From positions 372,001 through 436,000 of the forward strand of contig NZ_PGFA01000002.1 in assembly GCF_002797555.1 (NCBI RefSeq): 64,000 nt of DNA, read 5' to 3'. Position numbers and translations under genes: made by a program. Origin of the DNA: Hymenobacter chitinivorans DSM 11115. GTDB lineage: Bacteria > Bacteroidota > Bacteroidia > Cytophagales > Hymenobacteraceae. The notes beneath the pieces are model-generated. The model was given only the letters and a program-made list of their open reading frames with translations. It was not told the origin of the DNA and ran no database searches. Below, in pieces: positions 1 to 8,250 of the stretch (its first letter is position 1; every line of letters begins with the position of its first letter).

Positions 1-47
1 CAGCATGACACATCCTATATAATGACTGATTAAAGCTTCGGCCGGCG

Positions 48-992
48 CTACTGCGTCAGCATTTCCTGCAAAAGGCCTTCTTTCAGAGCATAAGCCGAGG
101 CGCGGATGTGCAGGAAGTCGTAGGTTTTGAGCACGAAGTCAATCAGGATGCTGGCCACCACTATCATGTCGGCGCGCATGGGCGTCATGCCGGGCATGGC
201 CACGCGCTGCTCGTGGGTGCTGTGCAGCAGCTGGTGGTAGCTCTGGTAGAAACTGTCCAGGGAAATCGGCGTTTCGGGCGGCAGGTTGTTGCCGCGGGGC
301 TGCCCGTCGCGGGCGGCCTGCAGGTCGCCGAGCGTATCGAAGGTGCCCGAGGCGCCGACCAGGGCCGAGGGCCGGAAATGCTGCACGGCGGCCGTCAGGG
401 CGGTGAGCTTTTGGGCCAGGTAGTCCTGCAACTCGCGCACGTCGTCGGTGGTGAGCGGGTCGTGCTTGAAAAACCGGTCGAGCAGGCGCTGGGCCCCAAT
501 TTCGAAGCTCTGCTTCCAGAATATCGTTTCCTGGTTGGCCACGATAAACTCCACGCTGCCCCCGCCGATGTCCATAATCAGGTGGGGCTCGGTGCCCAAA
601 GGCACGGCCTGCCGCACGCCCTGGCAAATCAGCTCGGCCTCCCGGGCCCCGGGAATAATTTCAACCTGAATGCCGGTTTGCTCGAAAATGTCGCGCACCA
701 GGGCCGGGCCGTTATTGGCGTTGCGCACGGCGCTGGTGGCCGTAGCCCGCACTTCCGTCACTTGGTGCAGCTCGATTTCCTCCTGAAACGCGGCCAGCGT
801 GTGCAAGGCCCGGGCGTAGGCTTCCGGCGCAATTTCGCCCTTGCTGATACCGTCCTCGCCCAGGCGCACGCCTACTTTGGTGCGCAACAGTACCACGGGC
901 TCGGGGTGGCGGGCCTCGGGCAGCTCTACGATCATCAGATGAAACGTATTGGTGCCCATATCAATCAGGGCCAGACGGCGGTGACGAATCAT
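48..992 (-). CDS. Ppx/GppA-family exopolyphosphatase
   Basis: A 314-residue member of the Ppx/GppA phosphatase family, which hydrolyses terminal phosphates of polyphosphate or the 5' phosphate of pppGpp. Visible motifs are the N-terminal phosphate loop with DMGTNTFHL (residues 11-19), the acidic segment GAREAEL (about 115-121) and the second phosphate loop DIGGGS (141-146). The frame is open for 39 more codons upstream, but the family N-terminus (a basic patch, then LALIDMGTNT) begins at the ATG at 992, and the extra codons lie in A/C-rich low-complexity DNA. At about 310 residues it is the short form without the C-terminal HD domain of E. coli Ppx. It lies 98 bp downstream of a co-directional methyltransferase gene. 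Family assignment is firm; the choice between polyphosphate and pppGpp is open. Confidence 0.88.
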   Translation of the reverse strand: MIRHRRLALIDMGTNTFHLMIVELPEARHPEPVVLLRTKVGVRLGEDGISKGEIAPEAYARALHTLAAFQEEIELHQVTEVRATATSAVRNANNGPALVRDIFEQTGIQVEIIPGAREAELICQGVRQAVPLGTEPHLIMDIGGGSVEFIVANQETIFWKQSFEIGAQRLLDRFFKHDPLTTDDVRELQDYLAQKLTALTAAVQHFRPSALVGASGTFDTLGDLQAARDGQPRGNNLPPETPISLDSFYQSYHQLLHSTHEQRVAMPGMTPMRADMIVVASILIDFVLKTYDFLHIRASAYALKEGLLQEMLTQ

Positions 993-1090
993 TGGTTTTT
1001 GATTAGTGGTTGCTGGTTTTTCGTCCCGTCGGTGCAGTTGGTTGCTGACGCTGAGCCAATAACCACAAACGACCAACAAAAAACCAAGGC
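993..1090. repeat. A/C-rich (G/T-rich on -) low-complexity spacer
   Basis: The spacer between the methyltransferase and phosphatase genes is built of short degenerate words such as CCAACAAAAAACC, AACCACAAACGACC and TGGTTTTT. It resembles the A/C-rich tract inserted into the MutS-like gene at 46564-46664. I see no promoter or terminator in it. Confidence 0.4.
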
Positions 1091-1972
1091 TCAGGTGGCA
1101 AACCGGCAAAACGTGCCCAGCGGCAGCTTGCGCTGGCCCCGGTCGTGCAGGTAGATTTCCCCGATTTCGCGCGTTTGGTGCGTTTTGGGGAAGATTTCCG
1201 TCACCAGGTTGTCCAGAATCAGGGCCGAGAAGCCCAGGGAATACAGGTTAATCAGGAAAAAATGGTCGGCGGGGTCGAGTAGCTGCTGGCAGAGCTTGAG
1301 CATCTCGTTGAGCTCATCTTCCAGCTGCCACTTCTCGCCGTTGGGGCCGCGGCCGTAGGCGGGCGGGTCCAGAATCAGGCCCTGGTACTTGTTGCCGCGC
1401 TTTACTTCCCGCTGCACGTACTTCATGGCGTCTTCCACCAGCCACCGCACCCCGTCGAGGTTGGAGGCTTCCATATTGTCGCGGGCCCAGAAGTTGACCT
1501 GCTTTACCGAGTCGAGGTGGGTCACGTCGGCCCCGGCGGCGCGGGCGGCCAGCGTGGCGGCCCCGGTGTAGGCAAACAAGTTCAGCACCCGCGGCACGGC
1601 GGCTTTGCGCTGCTTGGTCTGCTGGTAGATAAACTGCCAGTTGGGGTCCTGCTCCGGAAACAAACCCACGTGCTTGAACGAGGACATGCCCAGTCGGAAC
1701 CGCAGCTTGAGCCCGTCCTGCCCGTAGTTGATAATCCACTGCTCGGGCGTGCCGGGCTTGATTTTCCACTGGCCTTTCTCCTGGCTGCCTTTTTCGCGGG
1801 TAAACGTAGCATTGGCGCGCTGCCATTCGCTGGCGGGCAGGTGCGGGTCCCAGATGGCCTGGGGCTCGGGGCGGGCCAGCACGTGCTTGCCAAATCGTTC
1901 GAGCTTTTCGAAGTTGCCCGAGTCGATAAGCTCGTAGTCAGGCCAGTTGCCGGTGGTCAGAAAAGAATACAT
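1091..1972 (-). CDS. Class I SAM-dependent methyltransferase (COG1092/RlmI-like)
   Basis: A 293-residue Rossmann-fold methyltransferase related to the RlmI/RlmK group that methylates 23S rRNA. The SAM-binding motif NLFAYTGAATLAAR starts at residue 131, the acidic motif-II residue follows in THLDS (151-155), and the catalytic motif is LDPPAYGRGP (201-210). E. coli RlmI carries an N-terminal PUA domain; this shorter protein instead has a compact N-terminal region (residues 1-125), as is common in Bacteroidota. The ATG at 1972 is the first start. The closely spaced Ppx/GppA gene downstream may be co-transcribed. The target base is not predictable from the sequence. Confidence 0.85.
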   Translation of the reverse strand: MYSFLTTGNWPDYELIDSGNFEKLERFGKHVLARPEPQAIWDPHLPASEWQRANATFTREKGSQEKGQWKIKPGTPEQWIINYGQDGLKLRFRLGMSSFKHVGLFPEQDPNWQFIYQQTKQRKAAVPRVLNLFAYTGAATLAARAAGADVTHLDSVKQVNFWARDNMEASNLDGVRWLVEDAMKYVQREVKRGNKYQGLILDPPAYGRGPNGEKWQLEDELNEMLKLCQQLLDPADHFFLINLYSLGFSALILDNLVTEIFPKTHQTREIGEIYLHDRGQRKLPLGTFCRFAT

Positions 1973-2108
1973 ACAAGTGCGCTAAAAATGCCGCGCTGCG
2001 GCCCGTCAAAGGTAGGGCATCCGAGTGGAAAGGTGGTAGTTGGCCACCGGCGCCCTATATTGAAGTCAACTCAACCGAGCCGCGGCCGAAACTGTTAGCA
2101 CCTTACCC

Positions 2109-2603
2109 ATGAAGAGTGAAACCTCCCGCATGTACGACCAGCTCACCCGCGCCTTCGACGGCAACGCATGGTCGGGCCCTTCGCTGCTGGCTACCCTGCA
2201 GCACCTGACGGCCAGCCAGGCCGCGGCCCGCCCCATCGTGCAGGCCCACAGCATCTGGGAAATCGTGCTGCACCTCACAACCTGGATTCAAACGGTGCAA
2301 CAGCGCGTCGAAAGCCGGCGGGTAACACCCGTGACGCCGGCGCAGGACTGGCCCGCTCAGCCCACCGTGCTGGATGAGGAGCTGTGGGAAGCAACCCGGC
2401 GGGAACTGCAGGCAGCGCATGCGCAGTTGCTGGAGCTGGTAGCTTCCCTGGCCGAGTCGGACCTGGAAATGCCGGTAGGAGAGGAGCCCGACGTGGAACC
2501 CGGCCCGGCCCACTCGGTTTATGTGTTGCTGCACGGCCTGGCCCAGCACAACCTGTACCACGCCGGCCAGATTGCCCTGCTGCGCAAAGCCCTAAGCCTG
2601 TAA
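2109..2603 (+). CDS. DinB-fold (DinB_2) family protein
   Basis: A 164-residue all-alpha protein of the DinB/YfiT-like superfamily, small four-helix-bundle metalloproteins some of which are thiol transferases. The metal-binding pattern is visible as HSIWEIVLHL (first His near residue 47-55) and the C-terminal HGLAQHNLYHAGQIALLRK, where HxxxH-type spacing supplies the remaining ligands. Full length for the family. It is divergent from the methyltransferase gene and 47 bp upstream of dapF. The substrate is unknown; several relatives act with bacillithiol or mycothiol, but nothing here shows that. Confidence 0.8.
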   Translation: MKSETSRMYDQLTRAFDGNAWSGPSLLATLQHLTASQAAARPIVQAHSIWEIVLHLTTWIQTVQQRVESRRVTPVTPAQDWPAQPTVLDEELWEATRRELQAAHAQLLELVASLAESDLEMPVGEEPDVEPGPAHSVYVLLHGLAQHNLYHAGQIALLRKALSL

Positions 2604-2634
2604 AATCCCGCTCCCCAACCCCGCCGATTCCTGC

Positions 2635-2642
2635 CATCTTTG
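2635..2642 (+). promoter_or_regulatory. Candidate -7 box before dapF
   Basis: CATCTTTG matches seven of the eight positions of the Bacteroidota -7 consensus TAnnTTTG. It ends 8 bp before the dapF start codon, implying a very short leader. No clear -33 TTG was found. Confidence 0.35.
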
Positions 2643-2650
2643 CACCTATT

Positions 2651-3454
2651 ATGACCATGACCCCGCTTACCTTCCACAAATACCAGGGCACCGGCAACGA
2701 CTTCGTGATGCTCGACGACCGCGCCCAGCAGTTCGACGAGCACAACAACCGCCTCGTGCGCCACCTCTGCGACCGGCGCCTGGGCATCGGCGCCGACGGC
2801 CTGATCTTGCTGCGCAACCACACCGAGTACGACTTCGAAATGGTGTACTTCAACGCCGACGGTTTCGTGGGCTCCATGTGCGGCAACGGCGGCCGCTGCA
2901 CCGTGGCTTTTGCCAAGCACCTGGGCGTGATTCAGGACAAAACCCGGTTTCTGGCCGCCGACGGCCCCCACGAGGCCCACGTGGACGCCGCCGGCCTCGT
3001 GCACCTGCGAATGCAGGACGTGCACGGGCAGCAGGAAGTGGAAGGCCAGGGCATTTTCCTCGACACCGGCTCACCCCACCTCATCCGCTTCATGCCTACC
3101 AGCTCCCTGGTCGATTTGAACGTGTTTGCCGAGGGCCGCGCCATTCGCTACAGTGAGCAGTTCCGCGACAAAGGCACCAACGTCAACTTCGTGGAAACGC
3201 CCGTGGCCGCCGACCAGCCCTGGCAGGTACGCACCTACGAGCGGGGCGTGGAAGACGAAACCATGTCCTGCGGTACCGGTGTTACGGCCGTGGCCCTGGC
3301 CGCTTCCCGGCGCGGGGCCAGCAGCCCGGTGCACCTGCGCACCCGCGGCGGCGACCTGCACGTGACCTTCGATGCCAAACCCGACGGCTCCTTTACCAAC
3401 GTCTACCTCAGCGGCCCGGCCCTGCGCGTATTCGGCGGCACCATTGCGGTATAG
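2651..3454 (+). CDS. dapF: Diaminopimelate epimerase
   Basis: Converts LL- to meso-diaminopimelate in lysine and peptidoglycan precursor synthesis (EC 5.1.1.7), a cytoplasmic PLP-independent epimerase. The two catalytic cysteines sit in SMCGNGGRC (Cys77) and MSCGTGVTAVA (Cys207). The N-terminal FHKYQGTGNDFVM and the DRRLGIGADG segment are also family hallmarks. At 267 residues it has the usual length. The frame is open upstream, but homology begins at the ATG at 2651 (a second in-frame ATG lies two codons later), directly after a promoter-like box. A strong terminator follows at 3469-3516. Confidence 0.95.
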   Translation: MTMTPLTFHKYQGTGNDFVMLDDRAQQFDEHNNRLVRHLCDRRLGIGADGLILLRNHTEYDFEMVYFNADGFVGSMCGNGGRCTVAFAKHLGVIQDKTRFLAADGPHEAHVDAAGLVHLRMQDVHGQQEVEGQGIFLDTGSPHLIRFMPTSSLVDLNVFAEGRAIRYSEQFRDKGTNVNFVETPVAADQPWQVRTYERGVEDETMSCGTGVTAVALAASRRGASSPVHLRTRGGDLHVTFDAKPDGSFTNVYLSGPALRVFGGTIAV

Positions 3455-3468
3455 TTTCAGCTAATTCC

Positions 3469-3516
3469 GGCACCTCGGCCGCGCATTGTCAAGGCGGGCC
3501 GGGGTGCCTTTTTTTA
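3469..3516 (+). terminator. Intrinsic terminator after dapF
   Basis: Arms GGCACCTCGGCC (3469-3480) and GGCCGGGGTGCC (3497-3508) form a 12-bp stem with one G-T wobble, followed by a seven-T run. Confidence 0.9.
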
Positions 3517-3526
3517 TATCAAATCA

Positions 3527-4060
3527 ATGTTGCAGCGCGGAACGGTGACTTTGCGAGCCCTGGAAGAGTCGGACCTCGACTTCCTGTTCGCCCTGGAAAA
3601 CGACCCTAGCATCTGGGGCGTGTCCGATACGCTGGCACCTGTGTCGCGCTTTGCCCTGCGCCAGTACCTGCAGCACGCCACCGCCGACTTTTACGAGGTA
3701 CGGCAGCTACGCCTGGTTATCTGCGCCGACAGCCAGGCAGTTGGGACATTGGACTTATTTAATTTCGAGCCTTTGCACTTACGGGCTGGCATTGGTATTA
3801 CAATAATAGCATCAGCGCGGCAGCAGGGCTATGCGCAGGCTGCTTTAGAACTTTTATTAGGCTATGCCCGCCATACGCTGCGCCTGCACCAATTGTATTG
3901 TACCGTGGCAGCCGACAATACGGCCAGCCTGCGGCTGTTTGAGCAGGGTGGCTTTTGCCAGGTAGGGGTGCGGAAAGAGTGGTTGCGCAAAGATTTTTTT
4001 TGGCAGGACGCCGTGGAGTTTCAATATATATTGGATAAAAAATCTACTGATAGCGAATAA
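3527..4060 (+). CDS. GNAT-family N-acetyltransferase (RimJ/SpeG-like)
   Basis: A 177-residue acetyl-CoA-dependent N-acetyltransferase of the RimJ/RimL/SpeG branch. It opens with the typical LRALEESDLDFLFALEN segment. The acetyl-CoA binding loop is the degenerate QQGYAQAALELLLGYA (about residues 100-115), and the C-terminal NTASLRLFEQGGF is the conserved motif B region. Codons are visibly more A/T-rich than in dapF, suggesting recent gain or relaxed selection. It begins only 10 bp after the dapF terminator. The acceptor (protein N-terminus, polyamine or small molecule) cannot be assigned. Confidence 0.82.
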   Translation: MLQRGTVTLRALEESDLDFLFALENDPSIWGVSDTLAPVSRFALRQYLQHATADFYEVRQLRLVICADSQAVGTLDLFNFEPLHLRAGIGITIIASARQQGYAQAALELLLGYARHTLRLHQLYCTVAADNTASLRLFEQGGFCQVGVRKEWLRKDFFWQDAVEFQYILDKKSTDSE

Positions 4061-4085
4061 GTTAGCTTTTAAGAGGAATTATCAG

Positions 4086-4151
4086 AAAAGGATACGGTCG
4101 AGCTTGGATTATTTGGTGATTAGGTCCACCCGGCGCCGACTGTATCCTTTT
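4086..4151 (+). terminator. Long inverted repeat after the acetyltransferase gene
   Basis: AAAAGGATACGGTCG (4086-4100) pairs with CGACTGTATCCTTTT (4137-4151), a 15-bp stem with one mismatch and a 36-nt loop, followed by further T. A second hairpin, TCCCGCG/CGCGGGA, lies at 4159-4185. It probably terminates the upstream gene, but the large loop would also suit a 5' regulatory element of the sugar cassette. Confidence 0.5.
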
Positions 4152-4197
4152 TCGAAGCTCCCGCGTAAAAGGGAGTGTCGCGGGAATCGGAACTGTG

Positions 4198-4230
4198 TTG
4201 ACCACTTTTTCTGCGGCGAATCTACCTTTC
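4198..4230 (+). promoter_or_regulatory. Candidate promoter of the sugar cassette
   Basis: A TTG (4198-4200), a 22-bp spacer and TACCTTTC (4223-4230, seven of eight positions of TAnnTTTG) precede the glycosyltransferase start by 13 bp. Confidence 0.35.
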
Positions 4231-4243
4231 CAGCTTCTTTGAT

Positions 4244-5473
4244 ATGCCGCTATCTACTCCAGCGGAGGCTCCACCACGCGCTTCCGTGTCCACTTCTGCC
4301 ACCTCCGCTTCTGCCTCTAAAGCAGCATCTGCCAGTTCTGATTTCGCCTATACTCTGCCCGATTTTGTGTGTTTTGCGCACCTGTATTGGGATTTTGTGT
4401 GGCAGCGTCCCCAGCATTTGTTGTCGCGCTTTGCCCAGCACGGCCGCGTATTCTACGTGGAGGAGCCCTTTTTCCACCACGACCAAACGGCCCCCGAATT
4501 TGCCCACTTCGAGGTGAAGGACCGGCAAAACGGCGTTAAAGTGCTGGTTGCGCACTTGCCAGTTGGCTTTTCGGAAGAAGAAAATGACCAGTTCCAGGCT
4601 AAGCTGCTAACTCAGTACTTTTCCGAGAATAATATAAATCAGTACGTTTTTTGGTACTATACCCCGATGGCGCTCAGTAAATCGCGCCATTTCCAGCCCG
4701 TACTTACCGTATACGACTGCATGGACGAGCTGGCAGCCTTCAAGTTTGCCCCGCCCAAGCTGCGCGAACTGGAGCAGGAGCTGTTCAAAAAAGCCGATTT
4801 GGTGTACACCGGCGGCCACAGCCTTTACGAAGCCAAAAGCCTGCAGCACCACGATGCCCACTCTTTCCCGAGCAGCATCGATAAGGACCACTTCGGTCAG
4901 GCCCGCACCGCGCTGCCCGAACCCGCCGATCAGGCCGGCATTGCCCACCCCCGCATCGGCTTCTTCGGCGTGGTAGATGAGCGCCTCGATATTGAATTAT
5001 TGGGTCAATTAGCCGAAGCCCATCCCGAGTGGCAATTCGTCATTATTGGCCCCGTAGTCAAGATTGACCCCGCAATACTGCCCCGCTTCGCCAACATTCA
5101 CTACCTCGGCGGTAAAGAGTACAAGGAACTCCCGGCATATTTATGTGGTTGGGATGTAGCAACGTTGCTCTTCGCCGATAACGAAAGCACGAAGTTTATC
5201 TCACCCACCAAGACGCCCGAATATCTCGCGGCCGGTAAACCAGTGGTGAGTACTCCGATTCGTGACGTAGTACGGCCCTACGGCGACCTGAACCTGGTTC
5301 AGATTGCCGCCACCGCCGACGAGTTCGGCCAAGCTATTGCCAAAGCTCTGGTGCAGACCAAAGACGCCGACTGGCGCAAGCGCACCGACGATTATCTGGC
5401 CACCATTTCCTGGGACCTGACCTGGCAGCGCATGGTGGAGCTCATGCAGGACAAGCTGAAACACAAACAGTAA
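4244..5473 (+). CDS. Glycosyltransferase (GT-B fold, TuaH-like)
   Basis: A 409-residue GT-B glycosyltransferase. After an Ala/Ser-rich, probably disordered N-terminus (1-33) comes the segment around FAHLYWDFVWQRPQHLL, shared by TuaH-like glycosyltransferases of teichuronic acid and exopolysaccharide clusters. The C-terminal nucleotide-sugar domain contains IGFFGVVDERLD (about 245-256) and the donor-site motif TPEYLAAGKPVVSTP (about 325-340). No signal peptide or membrane helix is visible, so it acts in the cytoplasm. It is the first gene of a four-gene cassette with glf, a GH1-like enzyme and an RmlD-like reductase. Because the mutase makes UDP-galactofuranose, a galactofuranosyl donor is a reasonable inference, not a demonstrated one. 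Confidence 0.83.
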   Translation: MPLSTPAEAPPRASVSTSATSASASKAASASSDFAYTLPDFVCFAHLYWDFVWQRPQHLLSRFAQHGRVFYVEEPFFHHDQTAPEFAHFEVKDRQNGVKVLVAHLPVGFSEEENDQFQAKLLTQYFSENNINQYVFWYYTPMALSKSRHFQPVLTVYDCMDELAAFKFAPPKLRELEQELFKKADLVYTGGHSLYEAKSLQHHDAHSFPSSIDKDHFGQARTALPEPADQAGIAHPRIGFFGVVDERLDIELLGQLAEAHPEWQFVIIGPVVKIDPAILPRFANIHYLGGKEYKELPAYLCGWDVATLLFADNESTKFISPTKTPEYLAAGKPVVSTPIRDVVRPYGDLNLVQIAATADEFGQAIAKALVQTKDADWRKRTDDYLATISWDLTWQRMVELMQDKLKHKQ

Positions 5474-5564
5474 GCTCGACCGAACAGCGAAGCCCCATCC
5501 TCCGTATTGCCTTCAGCTATCCTTTCCGTAACCGCACATTTCAGCCACCAAGACACCCAGCACT

Positions 5565-6737
5565 ATGTTTGACTATCTCATCGTTGGAGCCGGATTTGCC
5601 GGCAGCGTGCTAGCCGAGCGGCTGGCCACTCGCTCAAATAAGAAAGTGCTTATCCTGGATAAGCGCAATCACATTGCCGGCAATGCCTACGACCATTACA
5701 ACGAAGAAGGTATTCTGGTCCACAAATACGGTCCGCACATCTTCCACACTAACTCTAAGGAAGTATTCGAATACCTTTCCAATTTCACCGATTGGCGCCC
5801 CTACGAGCACCGCGTGCTGGCTTCGGTAGACGGGCAGATGGTGCCAATGCCTATTAACCTGGACACCATCAACAAGCTCTACGGCCTCTCGCTGAACAGC
5901 TTCGAAGTGGAGCAGTTCCTGGAGTCGTTGGCCGAGCAGATTCCGGTGATTAAGACCTCGGAAGACGTGGTAGTAAGCAAAGTAGGCCGCGAGCTGTACG
6001 AAAAGTTCTTCCGCAACTACACCCGCAAGCAGTGGGGTATGGACCCTTCGGAATTGGATAAGTCGGTGACGAGCCGCGTGCCCACCCGCACCAACCGCGA
6101 CGACCGGTATTTCACTGATACCTACCAGGCCATGCCGCTGCACGGCTACACCCGCATGTTTGAGCGGATGCTGGACCACCCCAACATCAGCATCATGCTC
6201 AACACCGACTACCACGACGTGGTCGACTTCATTCCCTTCAAGGAAATCATCTTCACTGGCCCAGTAGACGAGTATTTCGACTTCAAGTTCGGCAAGCTGC
6301 CCTACCGCTCGCTCGAGTTCAAGCACGAAACGCTGAACACCGAGAAGTTCCTGGCCGCGCCGGTGGTGAACTACCCCAACGAGCACCTCTACACCCGCAT
6401 TACGGAGTTCAAGGCCCTCACCGGCCAGCAGCACCCCAAGACCAGCGTGGTGTACGAGTACCCCAAAGCCGAAGGGGACCCTTACTACCCCATTCCGCGC
6501 CTCGAAAACGCCGAACTGTACAACAAGTACAAGAAGCTGGCCGACGAAACGCCCAACGTGCACTTCGTAGGCCGCTTGGCAACGTATAAGTACTACAACA
6601 TGGACCAGGTAGTGGCCCAGGCGCTGACCTTGTACAAGAAGCTCACCGACAAAGAGAAAGTGGCCGAGAAACCCACGATTACCGGTTCGGCTTCCATTAT
6701 GGAGAAGCTGGTGCCGCGTGACCCGGCCAAAGAATAA
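5565..6737 (+). CDS. glf: UDP-galactopyranose mutase
   Basis: Flavoenzyme that interconverts UDP-galactopyranose and UDP-galactofuranose (EC 5.4.99.9). The dinucleotide motif GAGFAG is at residues 8-13. The family signatures KYGPHIFHT and NYTRKQWGMDP follow, and the C-terminal GRLATYKYYNMDQVVAQAL (about 335-353) carries the flavin/substrate arginine and tyrosines. At 390 residues it has the normal length. It lies 91 bp after the glycosyltransferase gene in the same direction. It is the strongest functional anchor of the cassette: the pathway needs galactofuranose. Confidence 0.95.
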   Translation: MFDYLIVGAGFAGSVLAERLATRSNKKVLILDKRNHIAGNAYDHYNEEGILVHKYGPHIFHTNSKEVFEYLSNFTDWRPYEHRVLASVDGQMVPMPINLDTINKLYGLSLNSFEVEQFLESLAEQIPVIKTSEDVVVSKVGRELYEKFFRNYTRKQWGMDPSELDKSVTSRVPTRTNRDDRYFTDTYQAMPLHGYTRMFERMLDHPNISIMLNTDYHDVVDFIPFKEIIFTGPVDEYFDFKFGKLPYRSLEFKHETLNTEKFLAAPVVNYPNEHLYTRITEFKALTGQQHPKTSVVYEYPKAEGDPYYPIPRLENAELYNKYKKLADETPNVHFVGRLATYKYYNMDQVVAQALTLYKKLTDKEKVAEKPTITGSASIMEKLVPRDPAKE

Positions 6738-6773
6738 CGAGTAATTACACCGACGCAAGTCGGCCGCAGGTGA

Positions 6774-6866
6774 ACTGTCATCCTGCGCGGCAAGCAGTAC
6801 TTTTTCCGCTTTCTGAGCTTGAATCAGGGCGAAAAACTAGACTGTAAGGCCGCGCAGGATGACAGT
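6774..6866. repeat. Dispersed palindromic element
   Basis: An 18-bp perfect inverted repeat: CTGTCATCCTGCGCGG at 6775-6790 is repeated as its complement at 6850-6865, and pairing extends one base each way. The loop is about 57 bp and partly A/T-rich. It resembles the larger palindrome at 20733-20848 in outline (ends of the type TGTCATCCTG / CGTCATGCTG), suggesting one REP- or MITE-like family. Confidence 0.7.
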
Positions 6867-6936
6867 CCTGTTTTCAGCCGGCCTTACCTGAACACTATAC
6901 GTTAGGCCGGTATCCTACCACGAACCGATAACTGTG

Positions 6937-8247
6937 ATGGAGAAAGTAGAAGTATGGGGCGGGGTAGAGTGCACTATTCGGCGGGTTGGCAACGGCTATA
7001 CCGACCAGCTCGTGAGTAGTGGACACCGCACCCGCCTTGAAGACCTGGATGCCTTTGCCGAACTGGGCATCCGCAAGCTGCGCTACCCAATTCTGTGGGA
7101 GCAGGTGGCCCCCGAAAGCCTCGACAACCCCGACTGGACCTGGGCCGATGAGCGCATGGCCCGGCTGCGGGAACTGGGCATCGACCCGATTATTACGCTG
7201 CTGCACCACGGCAGCGGCCCGCGCTATACGGCGCTCAATAAGAAGAACTTCGTGCCGCTGCTGGCCCGCTTTGCCCGCATGGTAGCCGAGCGTTACCCCT
7301 GGATCAAGCACTACACGCCCGTCAACGAGCCCCTGACGACGGCCCGCTTCAGCGGCCTCTACGGCATCTGGTACCCCCATGCCCTCGACGACAAAACCTT
7401 CGTCCGCATCCAGCTCAACCACATCAAGGGCACCCGGGCGGCTATGCAGGCCATTCGGGAAGTAACCCCCGATGCGCTGCTGGTGCAAACCGAGGACCTG
7501 GGCAAAACTCACTGCACGCCCAAGCTCGTCGACCAAGCCGAGTTTGAGAATAACCGCCGCTGGCTGACCTACGATTTATTGTGCGGCAAGCTGGATCAGC
7601 AGCATCCTTTGTGGAATTACCTGCGCCAGCATGGCGCTTCCGAGCGGGAATTGCTCGACCTGGTGAAAAAGCCCTGCCCGCCCGATATTTTGGGTATCAA
7701 CCACTATGTGACCAGTGAGCGGTTCCTGGACGAAAACCACCACTATTTCCCCGCCCACCACCTCTGCCAGAGCGAAGCCCGCGTCGACTACGCCGATGTG
7801 GAAGCCGTGCGCGTGCGCCTGGTGCAAACAGCCGGCCTGCACGACCTGCTGCTCGAAGCCTGGAACCGTTACCGCATCCCCGTTGCCGTTACCGAAGTAC
7901 ACCTCGACTGCACCCGTGAGGAGCAGATGCGCTGGGTGCAGTACGCCTGGGATGCTGCCAATCAGCTCAAAGAAGAAGGCGTCGATATGCGCGCCATTAC
8001 CATTTGGTCCTTGCTGGGGGCCTACGACTGGAATACGCTGCTGACCCAAGAGGGAGCCTTTTACGAAAGTGGCGTATTTGATATGCGCGGCGGCAAGCCC
8101 CGTCCAACCGCGCTGTTCAAAATGGTCAAAGGCCTGGCCACCGAGGGCCACTATAACCATCCTCTGCTCCAGGGCAAAGGTTGGTGGGAACGGGATGACC
8201 GTTTCCTCTACCACCACCTCAGTCCCACCTCCCAATCTACCACCTAA
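6937..8247 (+). CDS. Glycoside hydrolase family 1-like protein
   Basis: A 436-residue (beta/alpha)8-barrel protein related to GH1 retaining beta-glycosidases. The acid/base glutamate is present in HYTPVNEP (Glu131), matching the family TxNEP. The nucleophile position is the glutamate of VAVTEVHLD (Glu320), where classical GH1 has TENG. GINHYV (253-258) matches the substrate-binding GINYY region. There is no signal peptide, so it is cytoplasmic. The start is taken as the ATG at 6937; a GTG lies one codon earlier. It is followed 3 bp later by the RmlD-like gene. Placement among biosynthetic genes suggests glycan remodelling or transglycosylation rather than sugar catabolism; this is inference. 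Confidence 0.82.
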   Translation: MEKVEVWGGVECTIRRVGNGYTDQLVSSGHRTRLEDLDAFAELGIRKLRYPILWEQVAPESLDNPDWTWADERMARLRELGIDPIITLLHHGSGPRYTALNKKNFVPLLARFARMVAERYPWIKHYTPVNEPLTTARFSGLYGIWYPHALDDKTFVRIQLNHIKGTRAAMQAIREVTPDALLVQTEDLGKTHCTPKLVDQAEFENNRRWLTYDLLCGKLDQQHPLWNYLRQHGASERELLDLVKKPCPPDILGINHYVTSERFLDENHHYFPAHHLCQSEARVDYADVEAVRVRLVQTAGLHDLLLEAWNRYRIPVAVTEVHLDCTREEQMRWVQYAWDAANQLKEEGVDMRAITIWSLLGAYDWNTLLTQEGAFYESGVFDMRGGKPRPTALFKMVKGLATEGHYNHPLLQGKGWWERDDRFLYHHLSPTSQSTT

Positions 8248-8250
8248 GCT

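Noticed and set aside
4104..4517. 137-codon frame overlapping the glycosyltransferase start
   Set aside because: Different frame from the well-supported glycosyltransferase, with Arg/Cys/Leu-rich low-complexity translation.
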